Numbered from the stretch's first letter, positions 33,369 through 42,256 are shown. The stretch is 64,000 nt of DNA from Microbispora catharanthi (GCF_006334915.2 NZ_VDMA02000006.1:62001-126000), one strand, 5' to 3'. Numbers and translations are program-made. The notes: generated by a model from the sequence alone, not told the origin.

Positions 33369-33384
33369 TGTGACCCCGGTCACA
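33369..33384. promoter_or_regulatory. CRP-type site TGTGA-N6-TCACA
   Basis: TGTGACCCCGGTCACA is an exact match to the TGTGA-N6-TCACA consensus of CRP-family regulators, and forms a perfect palindrome. It is centred about 134 bp before the sepH start. The surrounding 500 bp (33243-33742) hold no convincing gene. Confidence 0.6.
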
Positions 33385-33742
33385 TTTTTCGCGTTCACCT
33401 TTCCGCAACCTGTCGGTCGTCCGGGAGCGGCAGCCCATAGGCGGCGGCCGCGCCGTCGATCCGGCCCAGAAGGCGAGAGCGAGGGTCGTGTCTCCTCAGG
33501 TGGTGCGCGCCCACCGCCCGTCCGTACGGCGCGGGCGCGGCGCACGGCGGCGTGACCGTGCCGTACGCCGTGCGGCCGGACCTGCGGGAGGGTCTCATTC
33601 CTGCTTGCTCCCTCGGGTTCGAGTGGCGCGCCGGGCTCTGGTGTGCCCGTGCTCCGCAATGTGCCTGCCCGAGGGCCGGCGCGGGCAACGCGACACGCGG
33701 AAGACGCCGGACCGTGGAGAGGGACTTTACGCGGCCATGGGG

Positions 33743-35035
33743 TCAGCCTTCCCGCGACGCGCCGAGCACCCGGTCGAGGTAATCGTTGGAGAACAGCCCG
33801 TTCGGGTCCATCTCGCGGCGCAGCGCGAGGAAGTCGCCGAACCTCGGATACACGCCACGCAGGTAGTCCGCGTCGCGGGTGTGCAGCTTGCCCCAGTGGG
33901 GCCGGCCCCCCAACCTGGCCATGATTTCCTCCACGCCCTCGAAGTACGCGGGGTTGGGCGCCTGGCGGTAGACGTGGCAGGCGACGTACGCCGAGGGCCT
34001 GCCGTACGCGGTGGACAGCCAGGCGTCCGAGGGCGGCGTGACCCGCACCTCGACCGGGAAGGTGATCGGCCAGCCCGACCGCTCCACGAGGTCCCGCGTC
34101 TCCCGCAGGGCCTGGGCGAGGTGGTGGCGCGGGACGGCGTACTCCATCTCCAGGAAGCGGACCTCGCGCACCGAGGTGAAGATCTTGTAAGAGGTGTCGA
34201 CGCACTCCGACGAGCCGAGCATGCGCGCGGAGATCCCGTTGATCGCGGGCACCGCGCCGGGGAGGCGGGCCCCGAGAGCGCAGGCCGCGCCGAACAGCGT
34301 GTTCTCCAGGAAGACGTTGTCGAGCCAGCGCTTGAAGGCGGCCGGCGGCCGGGCGGGGCCTGGGTGGCGGTTGTTGCGCTTGACCAGGCAGGTGTCGGTG
34401 TGCGGGAGCCAGAAGAAGTCGAGGTGGTCGTCGGCCTCCGTCAGGTCGTCCAGCGCGTCGAGGATCCGGCTGAACGCCATCGGCTCGCGACGGTTGCGCA
34501 GCAGGAACGCGGGTTCGACCCGGAACGTGACGGCGGTCAGGATGCCGAGCGCGCCGAGGCCCACCCGGGCCGCGTCGAACAGGTCGCCCTCGCGCACGGT
34601 CGTCACGGAGCCGTCGGCGAGCACCATCTCCAGCTCGACGACCTGGTCGGCGAGACCGCCGACGTGCCTGCCGGTGCCGTGGGTCCCGGTCTGGATCGCC
34701 CCGGCGGCGGTCTGGGCCGTGATGTCGCCCATGTTGGCCAGCGCCATCCCACGCCGGTGGAGTTCCTCGTTGAGCGCGTGGAGCGGGGTGCCCGCGGCGA
34801 CCTTGACCCACCCGTCGCCCGCGTCGAGGACACCGGTCAGCGCGCCGGGGCGCAGCAGGATGCCGTCGGTGAGCGCGACCCCGGTGAACGAGTGCCCCGT
34901 GCCGGTCATGCGCACCCGCCGGCCCGTCTTCGCGGCGTCCCGTACGGCGTCGGCGACCTCGGCCGCCGACGCGGGGGCGCGGACCTCCGCGGGGGTGATC
35001 GACTGGTTGCGCGCCCAGTTGACGAAGGCGTCCAT
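33743..35035 (-). CDS. FAD-linked oxidase of the D-arabinono-1,4-lactone oxidase type
   Basis: A 430-residue flavoprotein oxidase. The ATG at 35035 (MDAFVNWARNQ) follows GAGGAGGAG; a longer start upstream is unlikely. The FAD-binding PCMH domain is at about 15-180 (RVRMTGTGHSFTGVA, IQTGTHGTGRHVGG), and the C-terminal ALO domain carries the family signature RPHWGKLHT at about 385-393. Relatives oxidise sugar lactones or alditols and transfer electrons to oxygen. I do not see the His for covalent FAD with confidence. No signal peptide, so it acts in the cytoplasm. Confidence 0.9.
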   Translation of the reverse strand: MDAFVNWARNQSITPAEVRAPASAAEVADAVRDAAKTGRRVRMTGTGHSFTGVALTDGILLRPGALTGVLDAGDGWVKVAAGTPLHALNEELHRRGMALANMGDITAQTAAGAIQTGTHGTGRHVGGLADQVVELEMVLADGSVTTVREGDLFDAARVGLGALGILTAVTFRVEPAFLLRNRREPMAFSRILDALDDLTEADDHLDFFWLPHTDTCLVKRNNRHPGPARPPAAFKRWLDNVFLENTLFGAACALGARLPGAVPAINGISARMLGSSECVDTSYKIFTSVREVRFLEMEYAVPRHHLAQALRETRDLVERSGWPITFPVEVRVTPPSDAWLSTAYGRPSAYVACHVYRQAPNPAYFEGVEEIMARLGGRPHWGKLHTRDADYLRGVYPRFGDFLALRREMDPNGLFSNDYLDRVLGASREG

Positions 35036-35121
35036 GCTCCTCCTCGCCCCGGCACCTGCCCCGGGGTGAACATGAACACTACTCATGAATCGCCCCGCTG
35101 CCTACGGGGCCGGCCTCGGTC

Positions 35122-36315
35122 TCAGTTCGTGTGCTGGTGACGCACCCGGACCAGCGCCGAGCCGGCGAGGCCCACGACGGCCGCGAGCAGCGCGCAGGCG
35201 TAGGAGAAGCCGTACGCGTTGGACGCCCCGAACACGTCGGTCAGCCGTCCGCCGGCCCAGGAGCCCACCGCCACACCGAGGTTGATCGAGGTGGTGATCC
35301 ACGCCATGCCCTCGTTGAGCTGGGCCGCCGGAACCAGGCGCTCCACCAGCGAGAACCCGGTGATGATGGTGGGTGAGATGGACAGGCCGGCGACGAAGAG
35401 CGCCAGCGCCATGACCCGCACGTCGCGCATGAGCAGCACCGGCGTGAGCCCGGCGGCGAACAGCGACAGCCCGCGGACGAACCGGGCGCGCAGGCTGATC
35501 TTCCACTGCCGGGAGCCGTACCACAGGCCGGAGACCGCGCTGCCGCACGCGATCGACGCGAGCAGCAGACCGGCCGCGGCCTTGCTGCCGTGCTCCTCCG
35601 CGAAGGCCACGGTGGTGATGTCGACGGAACCGAACACCGCGCCCATGGCCAGGAACACCGCCGACAGCAGCGCCACGCCCGGGATCGCGATCGGGGACCC
35701 GGCCGCCCCCCGGTGCCGTACGGCAGGCGGTTCGGTGGCGCGGAGCGAGGCGAACGCCACCGTGCCCGACACGGTCAGCACGATCGCGGCGATCAGGCCC
35801 GCGTAGGGGTTGATCGCGATCGTGAGGGCGGTCACGAAGGCGGGGCCGCCGACGAAGATCACCTCGTCGGCCACGGACTCGAACGAGAACGCGGTGTGCA
35901 GCTTGGCGGGGTCACCGAGCACGTGCGACCAGCGGGCCCGGACCATCGAGCCGAGCGAGATCCCGGTGGCCCCGGCCGCCGCGCCGGCGGCGTACAGCGT
36001 CCATTCGGGGGCCCCGGCGTGCGCGCACAGCATCAGGGTGGTGAGCGAGCAGGCGTGCAGCAGCACCAACGGGAGCAGCACCCGCGCCTGGCCGAACCGG
36101 TCCACCAGCCGCCCGGTGAGGGGCCCGGCCACGGCGACCGCGATGGAGAAGGTCGCCGCCACGGCCCCCGCCTTCGCGTACGAACCGGTGATGGCGGTGA
36201 TCAGCAGGATGACGCCGATGCCGAGCATCGACATGGGCGCCCGCCCGACGAACCCCGCGATGACGAAGCCCTTGACTCCGGGCGTGCCGAACAGCCCGCG
36301 ATACGGCCCGACCAT
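35122..36315 (-). CDS. MFS transporter
   Basis: A 397-residue major facilitator protein with 12 predicted membrane helices. The start ATG at 36315 gives MVGPYRGLFGTPGVKGFVIA; the loop between helices 2 and 3 has the MFS motif GRLVDRFGQARVL (about 68-80). The 11th-12th helix region (GGRLTDVFGASNAYGFSY) mirrors it. Such proteins usually export drugs or metabolites; no linked regulator is obvious. It is divergent from the lytic transglycosylase with 175 bp between. Confidence 0.9.
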   Translation of the reverse strand: MVGPYRGLFGTPGVKGFVIAGFVGRAPMSMLGIGVILLITAITGSYAKAGAVAATFSIAVAVAGPLTGRLVDRFGQARVLLPLVLLHACSLTTLMLCAHAGAPEWTLYAAGAAAGATGISLGSMVRARWSHVLGDPAKLHTAFSFESVADEVIFVGGPAFVTALTIAINPYAGLIAAIVLTVSGTVAFASLRATEPPAVRHRGAAGSPIAIPGVALLSAVFLAMGAVFGSVDITTVAFAEEHGSKAAAGLLLASIACGSAVSGLWYGSRQWKISLRARFVRGLSLFAAGLTPVLLMRDVRVMALALFVAGLSISPTIITGFSLVERLVPAAQLNEGMAWITTSINLGVAVGSWAGGRLTDVFGASNAYGFSYACALLAAVVGLAGSALVRVRHQHTN

Positions 36316-36490
36316 GGTGTGTTCCCCTTCGGCACTGTGGTGCGTGTGCGTCCGGGCCGGTCGTTCGACAGCGGCGGCGGCCCCGGGCGGTCCCGGGACA
36401 CGCGGACGGCGTTTGTCTCCGTTTCGACCATCGCCCACCCGCATATCATGAGGCAAGTGATTTTTCCGCGTCGGGGGTGGAGGGGCTGAG

Positions 36491-37696
36491 GTGAGGTCGT
36501 CCACTCATTCCGCCTCCATGCGGCTCCGCCCGATCGTGACCGGCCTCGCGGTCGTGATCCTGAGCGTCATCGCCGCGGGCACCGCCTTCCTGGTCACCTG
36601 GCCCGGTGACGGCGCGCTGGCGGCCGGCGGCGGCCGGGCGGAGACGGACCGTACGCGGGCCGACAACCCCCTTCCGGCCGCGCGGGCGACGGCGGGAAGC
36701 CTCATGCCCGACCGTACGCTGCCGTCGAGCGCGCCCGTCGTCGGCGGGCCCGGCGTGCAGGTCACGCTGCCGCACCTCCTGGCGATCTCCCCGAAGCGGG
36801 TGCCGCAGAGCACCCTGTTGAAGATCGCCAAGCTGCGGCACGTGCAGAAGGTGGTGGTCGCCGACGGCGGCGCGGTGCACGTGTCCGGCACGGCCCTGCG
36901 GCTGCTCGCGGTCGACCCGGCCACGTTCCGGTCGTGGACGCCGAAGAACGTGGCCGATCACCCGGAGGTGTGGAGCGCGCTCGCGCGGGGCGAAATGGTC
37001 GCCGACGCGGCCACGGTCAAACGTCTCGGCATGCTGCTCGGCGCGGAGTACCAGATCGACCGGGGCCCCCGGCTGCGCGTCGCCGCCTCGGCCTCGCTCG
37101 GGCTGCCCGGCGTCGACGGCCTGGTCAGCCAGGACCTGGGCCGCAAGCTCGGCTTCCCCGGCGGCGTCGTGGTGCTGGTCCACGGCGACCCGGGCAAGGT
37201 GAGCGACAAGGCGGTCGCGCGATTGCTCGGCAAGGGCGCGCAGGTCGAGAGGGTCGGCGCGGCCGCCGTCCGGCCGCGGGCCACGGCCACGCCGGGGCGG
37301 GCCCTGGTGGGACGGCCCACGAGCTACCTGGACCTCTACCAGCGGTCCGCCACCGTCTGCCCCGGCCTCTCGTGGACCGTCCTGGCCGCCATCGGCCAGG
37401 TCGAGAGCAGCCACGGCCGCAACAACGGCCCCTCGTCCGCGGGGGCGCTCGGGCCGATGCAGTTCATGCCCGCCACCTGGAAGGTGTACGGCGTGGACGG
37501 CGACGGTGACGGCGAGGCGGACATCTGGAGTCCCTACGACGCGGTGCCGTCGGCCGCCAAATACCTGTGCGCCAACGGGGCCGGCGCAGGCGGCGACAAG
37601 CTCAGGAAGGCCGTGTGGTTCTACAACCACTCCTGGGACTACGTGAACAAGGTCCTGTCGCTCGCGGAGGCGTACGCCCGCACGTACGCCTCCTGA
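36491..37696 (+). CDS. Membrane-anchored lytic transglycosylase
   Basis: A 401-residue protein: N-terminal signal-anchor helix (IVTGLAVVILSVIAAGTAFL, about residues 14-33), a central extracytoplasmic alpha/beta domain of unclear family (about 75-255), and a C-terminal lysozyme-like transglycosylase domain (about 285-395). The catalytic Glu is in IGQVESSHGRNN (about 303), followed by SAGALGPMQFMPATW, the standard SLT signature. It cleaves peptidoglycan outside the membrane. The GTG at 36491 has GGAGGGG 5 nt before it; an ATG at 36518 is a second option. Confidence 0.88.
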   Translation: MRSSTHSASMRLRPIVTGLAVVILSVIAAGTAFLVTWPGDGALAAGGGRAETDRTRADNPLPAARATAGSLMPDRTLPSSAPVVGGPGVQVTLPHLLAISPKRVPQSTLLKIAKLRHVQKVVVADGGAVHVSGTALRLLAVDPATFRSWTPKNVADHPEVWSALARGEMVADAATVKRLGMLLGAEYQIDRGPRLRVAASASLGLPGVDGLVSQDLGRKLGFPGGVVVLVHGDPGKVSDKAVARLLGKGAQVERVGAAAVRPRATATPGRALVGRPTSYLDLYQRSATVCPGLSWTVLAAIGQVESSHGRNNGPSSAGALGPMQFMPATWKVYGVDGDGDGEADIWSPYDAVPSAAKYLCANGAGAGGDKLRKAVWFYNHSWDYVNKVLSLAEAYARTYAS

Positions 37697-37706
37697 CGCG
37701 CGGGAG

Positions 37707-37726
37707 GGACCCGCGACGGCGGGTCC
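37707..37726. terminator. Hairpin between convergent transglycosylase and ferrochelatase genes
   Basis: GGACCCGC and GCGGGTCC arms with a GACG loop; symmetric, lying in the 51 bp between the two stop codons, so it can serve both genes. Confidence 0.65.
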
Positions 37727-37747
37727 TGCCGTCCCGCTCCGGCGCCG

Positions 37748-38734
37748 CTAACGGCCCGGCCGGTGGGCGGGCCGGACGGGCGCCGGGCAGCAGGTCGCCG
37801 CGCACGGCGCGGGCTCGGGCTCGGCGAGCAGTTCGCCCACCATCGACACGAACCGCGGGTGGGTGCCCGCGGTCGAGGCCCTGGTGAGGGCCATGCCGAG
37901 CTTCTCGGCCGTGGCCGCGGCCTCCACATCGAGGTCGTAGACGACCTCCATGTGGTCGGAGACGAACCCGATGGGCACCAGGACGGCCGACCGCACGCCC
38001 TCGGCGTGCAGCGCCTCCAGGTGGTCGCAGACGTCGGGCTCCAGCCAGGGCACCTGCGGCGGGCCGCTGCGGCTCTGCCAGACCAGGTCCCAGGCCCGCC
38101 CCTCGTCGACGTGCGTGGTCACCAGTTCGGCGGCCCGCCTGAGCTGGGCCTCGTACGCGCCCCCCGCGGGTCCGGCCGTGCGGGCCATGGAGACGGGGAT
38201 GCTGTGCGCGGTGAACACGAGGCGGGCCTGTTCGCGGGCGTCGGCGGGCAGCCGGTCGAGGGCCTCGCGGGTGTGGTCGGCCATCGCCGCGATGAACCCG
38301 GGATGGTCGTAGTAGTGGCGGAGCTTGACGATCTCGGGGGCGCCGGGGACGGCGGCGCGGGCACGGGCGATGTCGTCGAGGTACTGCCGGCAACTGGAGT
38401 AGGAGCTGTAGGCCGCGGTGACGAAGGCCGCCGCCTTGCGGACGCCGTCCTCCTTCATCCGCAGGACCGTGTCCTCGAGGAACGGGTGCCAGTTGCGATT
38501 GCCCCAGTAGACGGGCAGGTCCACGTCGAGCGCGGCGATCAGGTCGCGGCACTGCCGGTTGATCGGGCTGACCCCGCCGAACCTCTGGTAGTGCGCCTCG
38601 ACCTCCAGCAGCCGCTCGCGCGGCACGCCCCGGCCGCGCACGACGTTCTCCAGGAACGGCATGACGTCGTCGGGTTTCTCCGGCCCTCCGAAGGAGACGA
38701 CCAGCAGGGCGTCGTATCCGTTGGTGCTCCCCAT
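37748..38734 (-). CDS. hemH: Coproporphyrin-type ferrochelatase
   Basis: A 328-residue ferrochelatase, which inserts iron into coproporphyrin III (the actinobacterial CpfC route) or protoporphyrin. It begins GYDALLVVSFGGPEKPDDV, the usual opening, with the metal-binding His in FTAHSIPVSMA (about 170) and the second Glu in SDHMEVVYDLD. A Cys cluster near the C-terminus (CAATCC) and other Cys residues could hold the [2Fe-2S] centre known in many actinobacterial ferrochelatases. A TAAGGT box 7 nt before the ATG suggests a leaderless mRNA. No other haem genes are adjacent. Confidence 0.92.
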   Translation of the reverse strand: MGSTNGYDALLVVSFGGPEKPDDVMPFLENVVRGRGVPRERLLEVEAHYQRFGGVSPINRQCRDLIAALDVDLPVYWGNRNWHPFLEDTVLRMKEDGVRKAAAFVTAAYSSYSSCRQYLDDIARARAAVPGAPEIVKLRHYYDHPGFIAAMADHTREALDRLPADAREQARLVFTAHSIPVSMARTAGPAGGAYEAQLRRAAELVTTHVDEGRAWDLVWQSRSGPPQVPWLEPDVCDHLEALHAEGVRSAVLVPIGFVSDHMEVVYDLDVEAAATAEKLGMALTRASTAGTHPRFVSMVGELLAEPEPAPCAATCCPAPVRPAHRPGR

Positions 38735-38741
38735 GCGCCAC

Positions 38742-38747
38742 ACCTTA
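38742..38747 (-). promoter_or_regulatory. Leaderless -10 box (TAAGGT) of hemH
   Basis: TAAGGT on the minus strand, 7 nt before the ATG at 38734; no ribosome site between. Confidence 0.5.
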
Positions 38748-38809
38748 CGCGGACGGTACGACGGTTCCGCCCGCGCCTGTATCGCTTGGGTGGTGCGTGC
38801 GTCAGCGAG

Positions 38810-38815
38810 TAGGTT
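38810..38815 (+). promoter_or_regulatory. Leaderless -10 box (TAGGTT) of the S9 peptidase gene
   Basis: TAGGTT followed after 6 nt by the GTG start at 38822; no ribosome site. The 75-bp gap to hemH thus contains two back-to-back leaderless promoters. Confidence 0.5.
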
Positions 38816-38821
38816 CGAGCG

Positions 38822-40822
38822 GTGAGCCAATTTCCGGACATCCGCGAATACATGGCCCTGCCGCGCGTGAACGCCCTGCGGCTGTCGCCCGACGGGACCC
38901 GGCTCGTGTCCGTGGTCCAGTCGCTCAACCCCGACGGCAAGTCGTACGGCGCCGCGCTGTGGGAGATCCCCCAGGACCCCGGAGGCGAGCCCCGCCGGCT
39001 GACCCGGTCGGCGAAGGGAGAGGCGGGGGCCGAGTTCGCCCCCGACGGGACCCTGTTCTTCGTCTCCCGGCGGCCCGACGAGACGGCGAAGGAGAGCGGC
39101 GGCGACACGGCCGCCCTGTGGCTGCTGCCCGAGCGCGGCGAGCCGGTGCGCGTCGCCACCCGCCCCGGCGGGATCGGCGGGGTGCGGGCGGCGGGCGGCG
39201 CGGTCGTCTACACCTCCGAGGTGCTGCCCGGCGACGCCGCCACCGAGGAGGAGCGGCGCAAGGCCCGCGAGGAGGCCGGGGTCAGCGCGATCCTGCACGA
39301 GGGCTACCCGGTGCGCTACTGGGACCACGACCTCGGCCCGGCCGAGACCCGGCTGTTCGCCGGCCGCGCCGTACGCGAGGGCCTGGAGGACGTGCGCGAT
39401 CTCACGCCCGCACCCGGCGGCGCGCTGAACGAGCACCTGTCTTTCGACCTCACCCCGGACGGGCGGACCGTGGTCGCGACCTGGCGGGTGCCGCTCCCGA
39501 ACGGCGACGTCCGCTGGGACCTGGTCGCGATCGACGTCGCGGACGGGTCGCGGCGGACGCTCGCGACGTCCGAGGGGCACGACTTCGCCGGGCCGGTCAC
39601 GGTGTCGCCGGACGGGCGGCGGGTCGCCTGCGTGCGGGAGCGGCACGGCGCCGAGGAGACGCAGGTCGCGCTCGACCTGTGGGTGATCGACCTGGCCACC
39701 GGTGAAGGGCGCGCGGTCGCCCGGGAGATCTTCCCCGCCTCGGTCGCGTGGGCGCCCTCCTCGCGAGAGCTCTTCTTCGCCGCCGACCACCGGGGCCGCA
39801 GGCCGGTCTTCCGGGTCGGCACAGAGGTCGGCACAGAGGTCGGCACAGAGGGCGAGCCCACGCGGCTGACCTCGGACGACGGCGCCTACGCCGAGCTGTG
39901 CCCGGCGCCCGACGGCTCGGTCTACGCCCTGCGCGGCGCGATCGACTCGCCGCCGCGGCCGGTGCGGATCGCGGCCGACGGCTCCGTGACGACCCTGCCC
40001 TCGCCCGTGCCGCCGCTGGACCTGCCCGGCACGCTGACCGAGGTGACCGCGACGGCCGAGGACGGGACCGAGATCCGCGGCTGGCTGGTCGTCCCCGCGG
40101 AGGCGACCGCCGAGGACCCCGCACCGTTCCTGCTGTGGATCCACGGCGGTCCGCTGTCGAGCTGGAACGACTGGAGCTGGCGCTGGAACCCCTGGCTCAT
40201 GGCCAGGCACGGCTACGCCGTGCTGCTGCCCGACCCCTGTCTGTCCACCGGGTACGGCCAGGACATGATCAAGCGGGGCTGGGGCGACTGGGGGCCGGTG
40301 ACCCACGCCGACCTCATGGCGATCACGGACGAGTGCCTCAAGCGGCCGGAGATCGACGAGCAGCGGACGGCGGCGATGGGCGGCTCGTTCGGCGGCTACA
40401 TGGCCAACTGGGTCGCCGGGCACACCGACAGGTTCCGGGCGATCGTGACGCACGCCTCACTGTGGAACCTGGACCAGTTCGCGGGCACCACCGACGGCGC
40501 GAACTACTGGCAGCGGGAGTTCGGCGCCCTCGGGTCCGCCCGCTACGCCCGGTTGTCGCCCCACCGGTGGCTCGGCGAGATCAGGACGCCCATGCTGGTG
40601 ATCCACGGCGACAAGGACTACCGCGTGCCGATCGGCGAGGGCCTGCGGCTGTGGTGGGACCTCCAGCGCTCGGGGGTCGAGTCGAAGTTCCTCTACTTCC
40701 CCGACGAGAACCACTGGGTGCTCAAGCCCGGCAACGCGATCGCCTGGTACGAGACCGTTCTGGCCTTCCTCGCGCAGCACGTCCTGGGCGAAGGGTGGAC
40801 CCGGCCGCCGTCCCTGAGCTGA
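38822..40822 (+). CDS. S9-family prolyl oligopeptidase-like serine peptidase
   Basis: A 666-residue peptidase. The N-terminal 370 residues form a beta-propeller (repeats such as ALRLSPDGTRLVSV and VTVSPDGRRVACVRE); the C-terminal alpha/beta hydrolase has the nucleophile in GGSFGGYMAN (Ser about 522), Asp in HGDKDYRVP (about 600) and His in DENHWVLKP (about 630). Cytoplasmic, acting on short peptides as acylaminoacyl or dipeptidyl peptidase. The start GTG at 38822 is leaderless-like. A 3 x 12-bp tandem repeat adds VGTEVGTEVGTE in the propeller. Confidence 0.92.
   Translation: MSQFPDIREYMALPRVNALRLSPDGTRLVSVVQSLNPDGKSYGAALWEIPQDPGGEPRRLTRSAKGEAGAEFAPDGTLFFVSRRPDETAKESGGDTAALWLLPERGEPVRVATRPGGIGGVRAAGGAVVYTSEVLPGDAATEEERRKAREEAGVSAILHEGYPVRYWDHDLGPAETRLFAGRAVREGLEDVRDLTPAPGGALNEHLSFDLTPDGRTVVATWRVPLPNGDVRWDLVAIDVADGSRRTLATSEGHDFAGPVTVSPDGRRVACVRERHGAEETQVALDLWVIDLATGEGRAVAREIFPASVAWAPSSRELFFAADHRGRRPVFRVGTEVGTEVGTEGEPTRLTSDDGAYAELCPAPDGSVYALRGAIDSPPRPVRIAADGSVTTLPSPVPPLDLPGTLTEVTATAEDGTEIRGWLVVPAEATAEDPAPFLLWIHGGPLSSWNDWSWRWNPWLMARHGYAVLLPDPCLSTGYGQDMIKRGWGDWGPVTHADLMAITDECLKRPEIDEQRTAAMGGSFGGYMANWVAGHTDRFRAIVTHASLWNLDQFAGTTDGANYWQREFGALGSARYARLSPHRWLGEIRTPMLVIHGDKDYRVPIGEGLRLWWDLQRSGVESKFLYFPDENHWVLKPGNAIAWYETVLAFLAQHVLGEGWTRPPSLS
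39815..39850 (+). repeat. Triple 12-bp in-frame repeat in the S9 peptidase gene
   Basis: Three exact copies of GTCGGCACAGAG, encoding (VGTE)3 in a propeller loop. The exact DNA identity suggests a recent slippage expansion. Confidence 0.85.
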
Positions 40823-40934
40823 CCGTTGAGTGGCGGTACACCCTGATTTGGGAGGATGTCACCCATGCGGCCGACGCCCGAGCCGGGCGCCGGCCGCTTC
40901 GATGTGAGCACGTACGAGGAGGGGGCAGGCCAGG

Positions 40935-41756
40935 ATGGACGAGCGGGAGTACCGGCATGACCGCGCGCGGGCGGAGGAGCTGCTGGAGCTGGCGACCGGC
41001 ATAGCGGAGGAGGCCGGCCAGATGCTTCTCGCCAAGCGGCCCGCGCGGCCCGAGGTGCTCGCCACCAAGTCGAGCCCCACCGACGTCGTCACCGCGCTCG
41101 ACCGGGCCGCGGAGGAACTGATCCGCAGCAGGATCGCCGAGGCCAGGCCGCGCGACGCGGTCCTCGGCGAGGAGGGCGGCGACACCCCCGGTGAGGGAGG
41201 CGTCCGGTGGGTCGTCGACCCCATCGACGGCACGGTCAACTTCCTGTACGGCCTGCCGGACTGGGCGGTCAGCATCGGCGTCGAGGTGGACGGCGAGATC
41301 GTCGCCGGAGTGGTGCACAACGTGCCGCGCGGCGAGTTGTTCACCGCGTCGAAGGGCGGCGGCGCCTGGCTCAGGGGCGAGCGGCTGCGCTGCAACACCG
41401 GTGTCCCGCTGGCCAAGGCCCTCGTCGCCACCGGGTTCGGCTACGCGGCGGGGCGGCGCCGGGTGCAGGCCGAGGTGCTGGCGCAGGTGGTGCCCCAGGT
41501 CAGGGACATCCGGCGCGGCGGCTCGTGCGCGGTCGATCTCTGCTCGGTCGCCGCGGGCCGCGTCGACGCCTACTACGAGCGCGGCGCCAACTACTGGGAC
41601 CACGCGGCGGCCGGCCTGATCGCCGTGGAGGCCGGAGCCCGCCTCGGCGGCCTGAACGGCAGGCCGGTCAGTCCCGACATGGCGCTGTGCGCGGCCCCTG
41701 GGCTCTTCGAGGAACTGCACGACCTGCTCGTTCCCCTCGACCCCGAGCGCGACTGA
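40935..41756 (+). CDS. Inositol monophosphatase-family phosphatase
   Basis: A 273-residue Mg-dependent phosphatase. Metal-site motifs: GEEGGD (about 77-82), DPIDGTVNF (about 95-103) and YWDHAAAGL (about 220-228). Members hydrolyse inositol-1-phosphate, histidinol phosphate or fructose bisphosphates; this one cannot be assigned further. ATG at 40935 follows GAGGAGGGGG. A 31-codon open frame (40865-40960) with its own GGGAGG site overlaps the start and could influence translation. Confidence 0.9.
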   Translation: MDEREYRHDRARAEELLELATGIAEEAGQMLLAKRPARPEVLATKSSPTDVVTALDRAAEELIRSRIAEARPRDAVLGEEGGDTPGEGGVRWVVDPIDGTVNFLYGLPDWAVSIGVEVDGEIVAGVVHNVPRGELFTASKGGGAWLRGERLRCNTGVPLAKALVATGFGYAAGRRRVQAEVLAQVVPQVRDIRRGGSCAVDLCSVAAGRVDAYYERGANYWDHAAAGLIAVEAGARLGGLNGRPVSPDMALCAAPGLFEELHDLLVPLDPERD

Positions 41757-41850
41757 GGACCCGCACGTCTGTCTCGGAGCCGCCGTGAATTCGCGCCGCG
41801 TTCGCGCTGACTTCGCGCGGACTTCACGCTGACTTCACCCTGCGCACAGG

Positions 41851-41882
41851 CGAGGGGGCCCGCCGTACGGCGGGCCCCCTCG
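41851..41882. terminator. 32-bp perfect palindrome, bidirectional terminator
   Basis: A perfect inverted repeat (16-bp arms, GTAC centre) between the convergent phosphatase gene and the small gene at 41899. The end is only 17 bp from that gene's stop codon. Confidence 0.85.
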
Positions 41883-41898
41883 TCAGTGTCGGTTCCGA

Positions 41899-42063
41899 TC
41901 AGCGCTGGATGTCGATGCCGTGATCCTCGGCGAGGCGGTGAAGGTCCTCGATCTCGGCGGTGAGGGTGTCGGCGAGGAAGTCGTCCCCGCTCGTGGTGGC
42001 CTCTTCAAGACCCTTGTAGGCCTGGTCGAGCCTGGTTTCGATCGTGGTCGTGAACTCGCCCAT
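41899..42063 (-). CDS. Small conserved-looking acidic protein, 54 residues
   Basis: Minus-strand gene starting at the ATG at 42063 behind AAGGTGAG. The product (MGEFTTTIETRLDQAYKGLE... ending EDHGIDIQR) is soluble, acidic and almost wholly helical, with heptad-like spacing. Function unknown. Support comes from the good ribosome site, start and stop, and a strong terminator right after the stop. It is convergent with the phosphatase gene and divergent from the two-component system. Confidence 0.7.
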   Translation of the reverse strand: MGEFTTTIETRLDQAYKGLEEATTSGDDFLADTLTAEIEDLHRLAEDHGIDIQR

Positions 42064-42211
42064 CTCACCTTCTTTCTCAGGGGGCGAAACGTGTCACGGG
42101 GGGCTACGGCACGGGTCCTACGGAGAGGCGCGCCCTTCCCCGGCACACGACAATGGAGGGTGTCACGGGCCTACCCATGTCCGGGTCGGGCGTAAACCTG
42201 TGAATTTCTGT

Positions 42212-42256
42212 GCTCTACGTCACGTAGAGCGCCGGAACCGCTTACCGGCGGCTTAC
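42212..42256 (+). promoter_or_regulatory. Promoter region of the two-component operon: palindrome plus OmpR-type direct repeat
   Basis: Two features precede the response regulator. GCTCTACG-TCA-CGTAGAGC (42212-42230) is a perfect inverted repeat. GCTTAC at 42240-42245 is repeated at 42251-42256, an 11-bp spaced direct repeat as bound by OmpR/PhoB-type dimers. Both lie 50-95 bp before the start, suitable for autoregulation. Confidence 0.5.

Noticed and set aside
33600-33660. A GGGTTCGAGT sequence resembling a tRNA T-loop
   Set aside because: No cloverleaf can be built around it: the acceptor and anticodon arms do not pair.
33395-33688. 97-codon minus-strand frame between sepH and the FAD oxidase
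   Set aside because: Random-looking product, no start signal; the region looks regulatory.
36491-37210. Central domain of the lytic transglycosylase as a MacB/FtsX-like outer domain
   Set aside because: The resemblance is only in general pattern; I could not find a specific motif, so it is left as an unknown domain.
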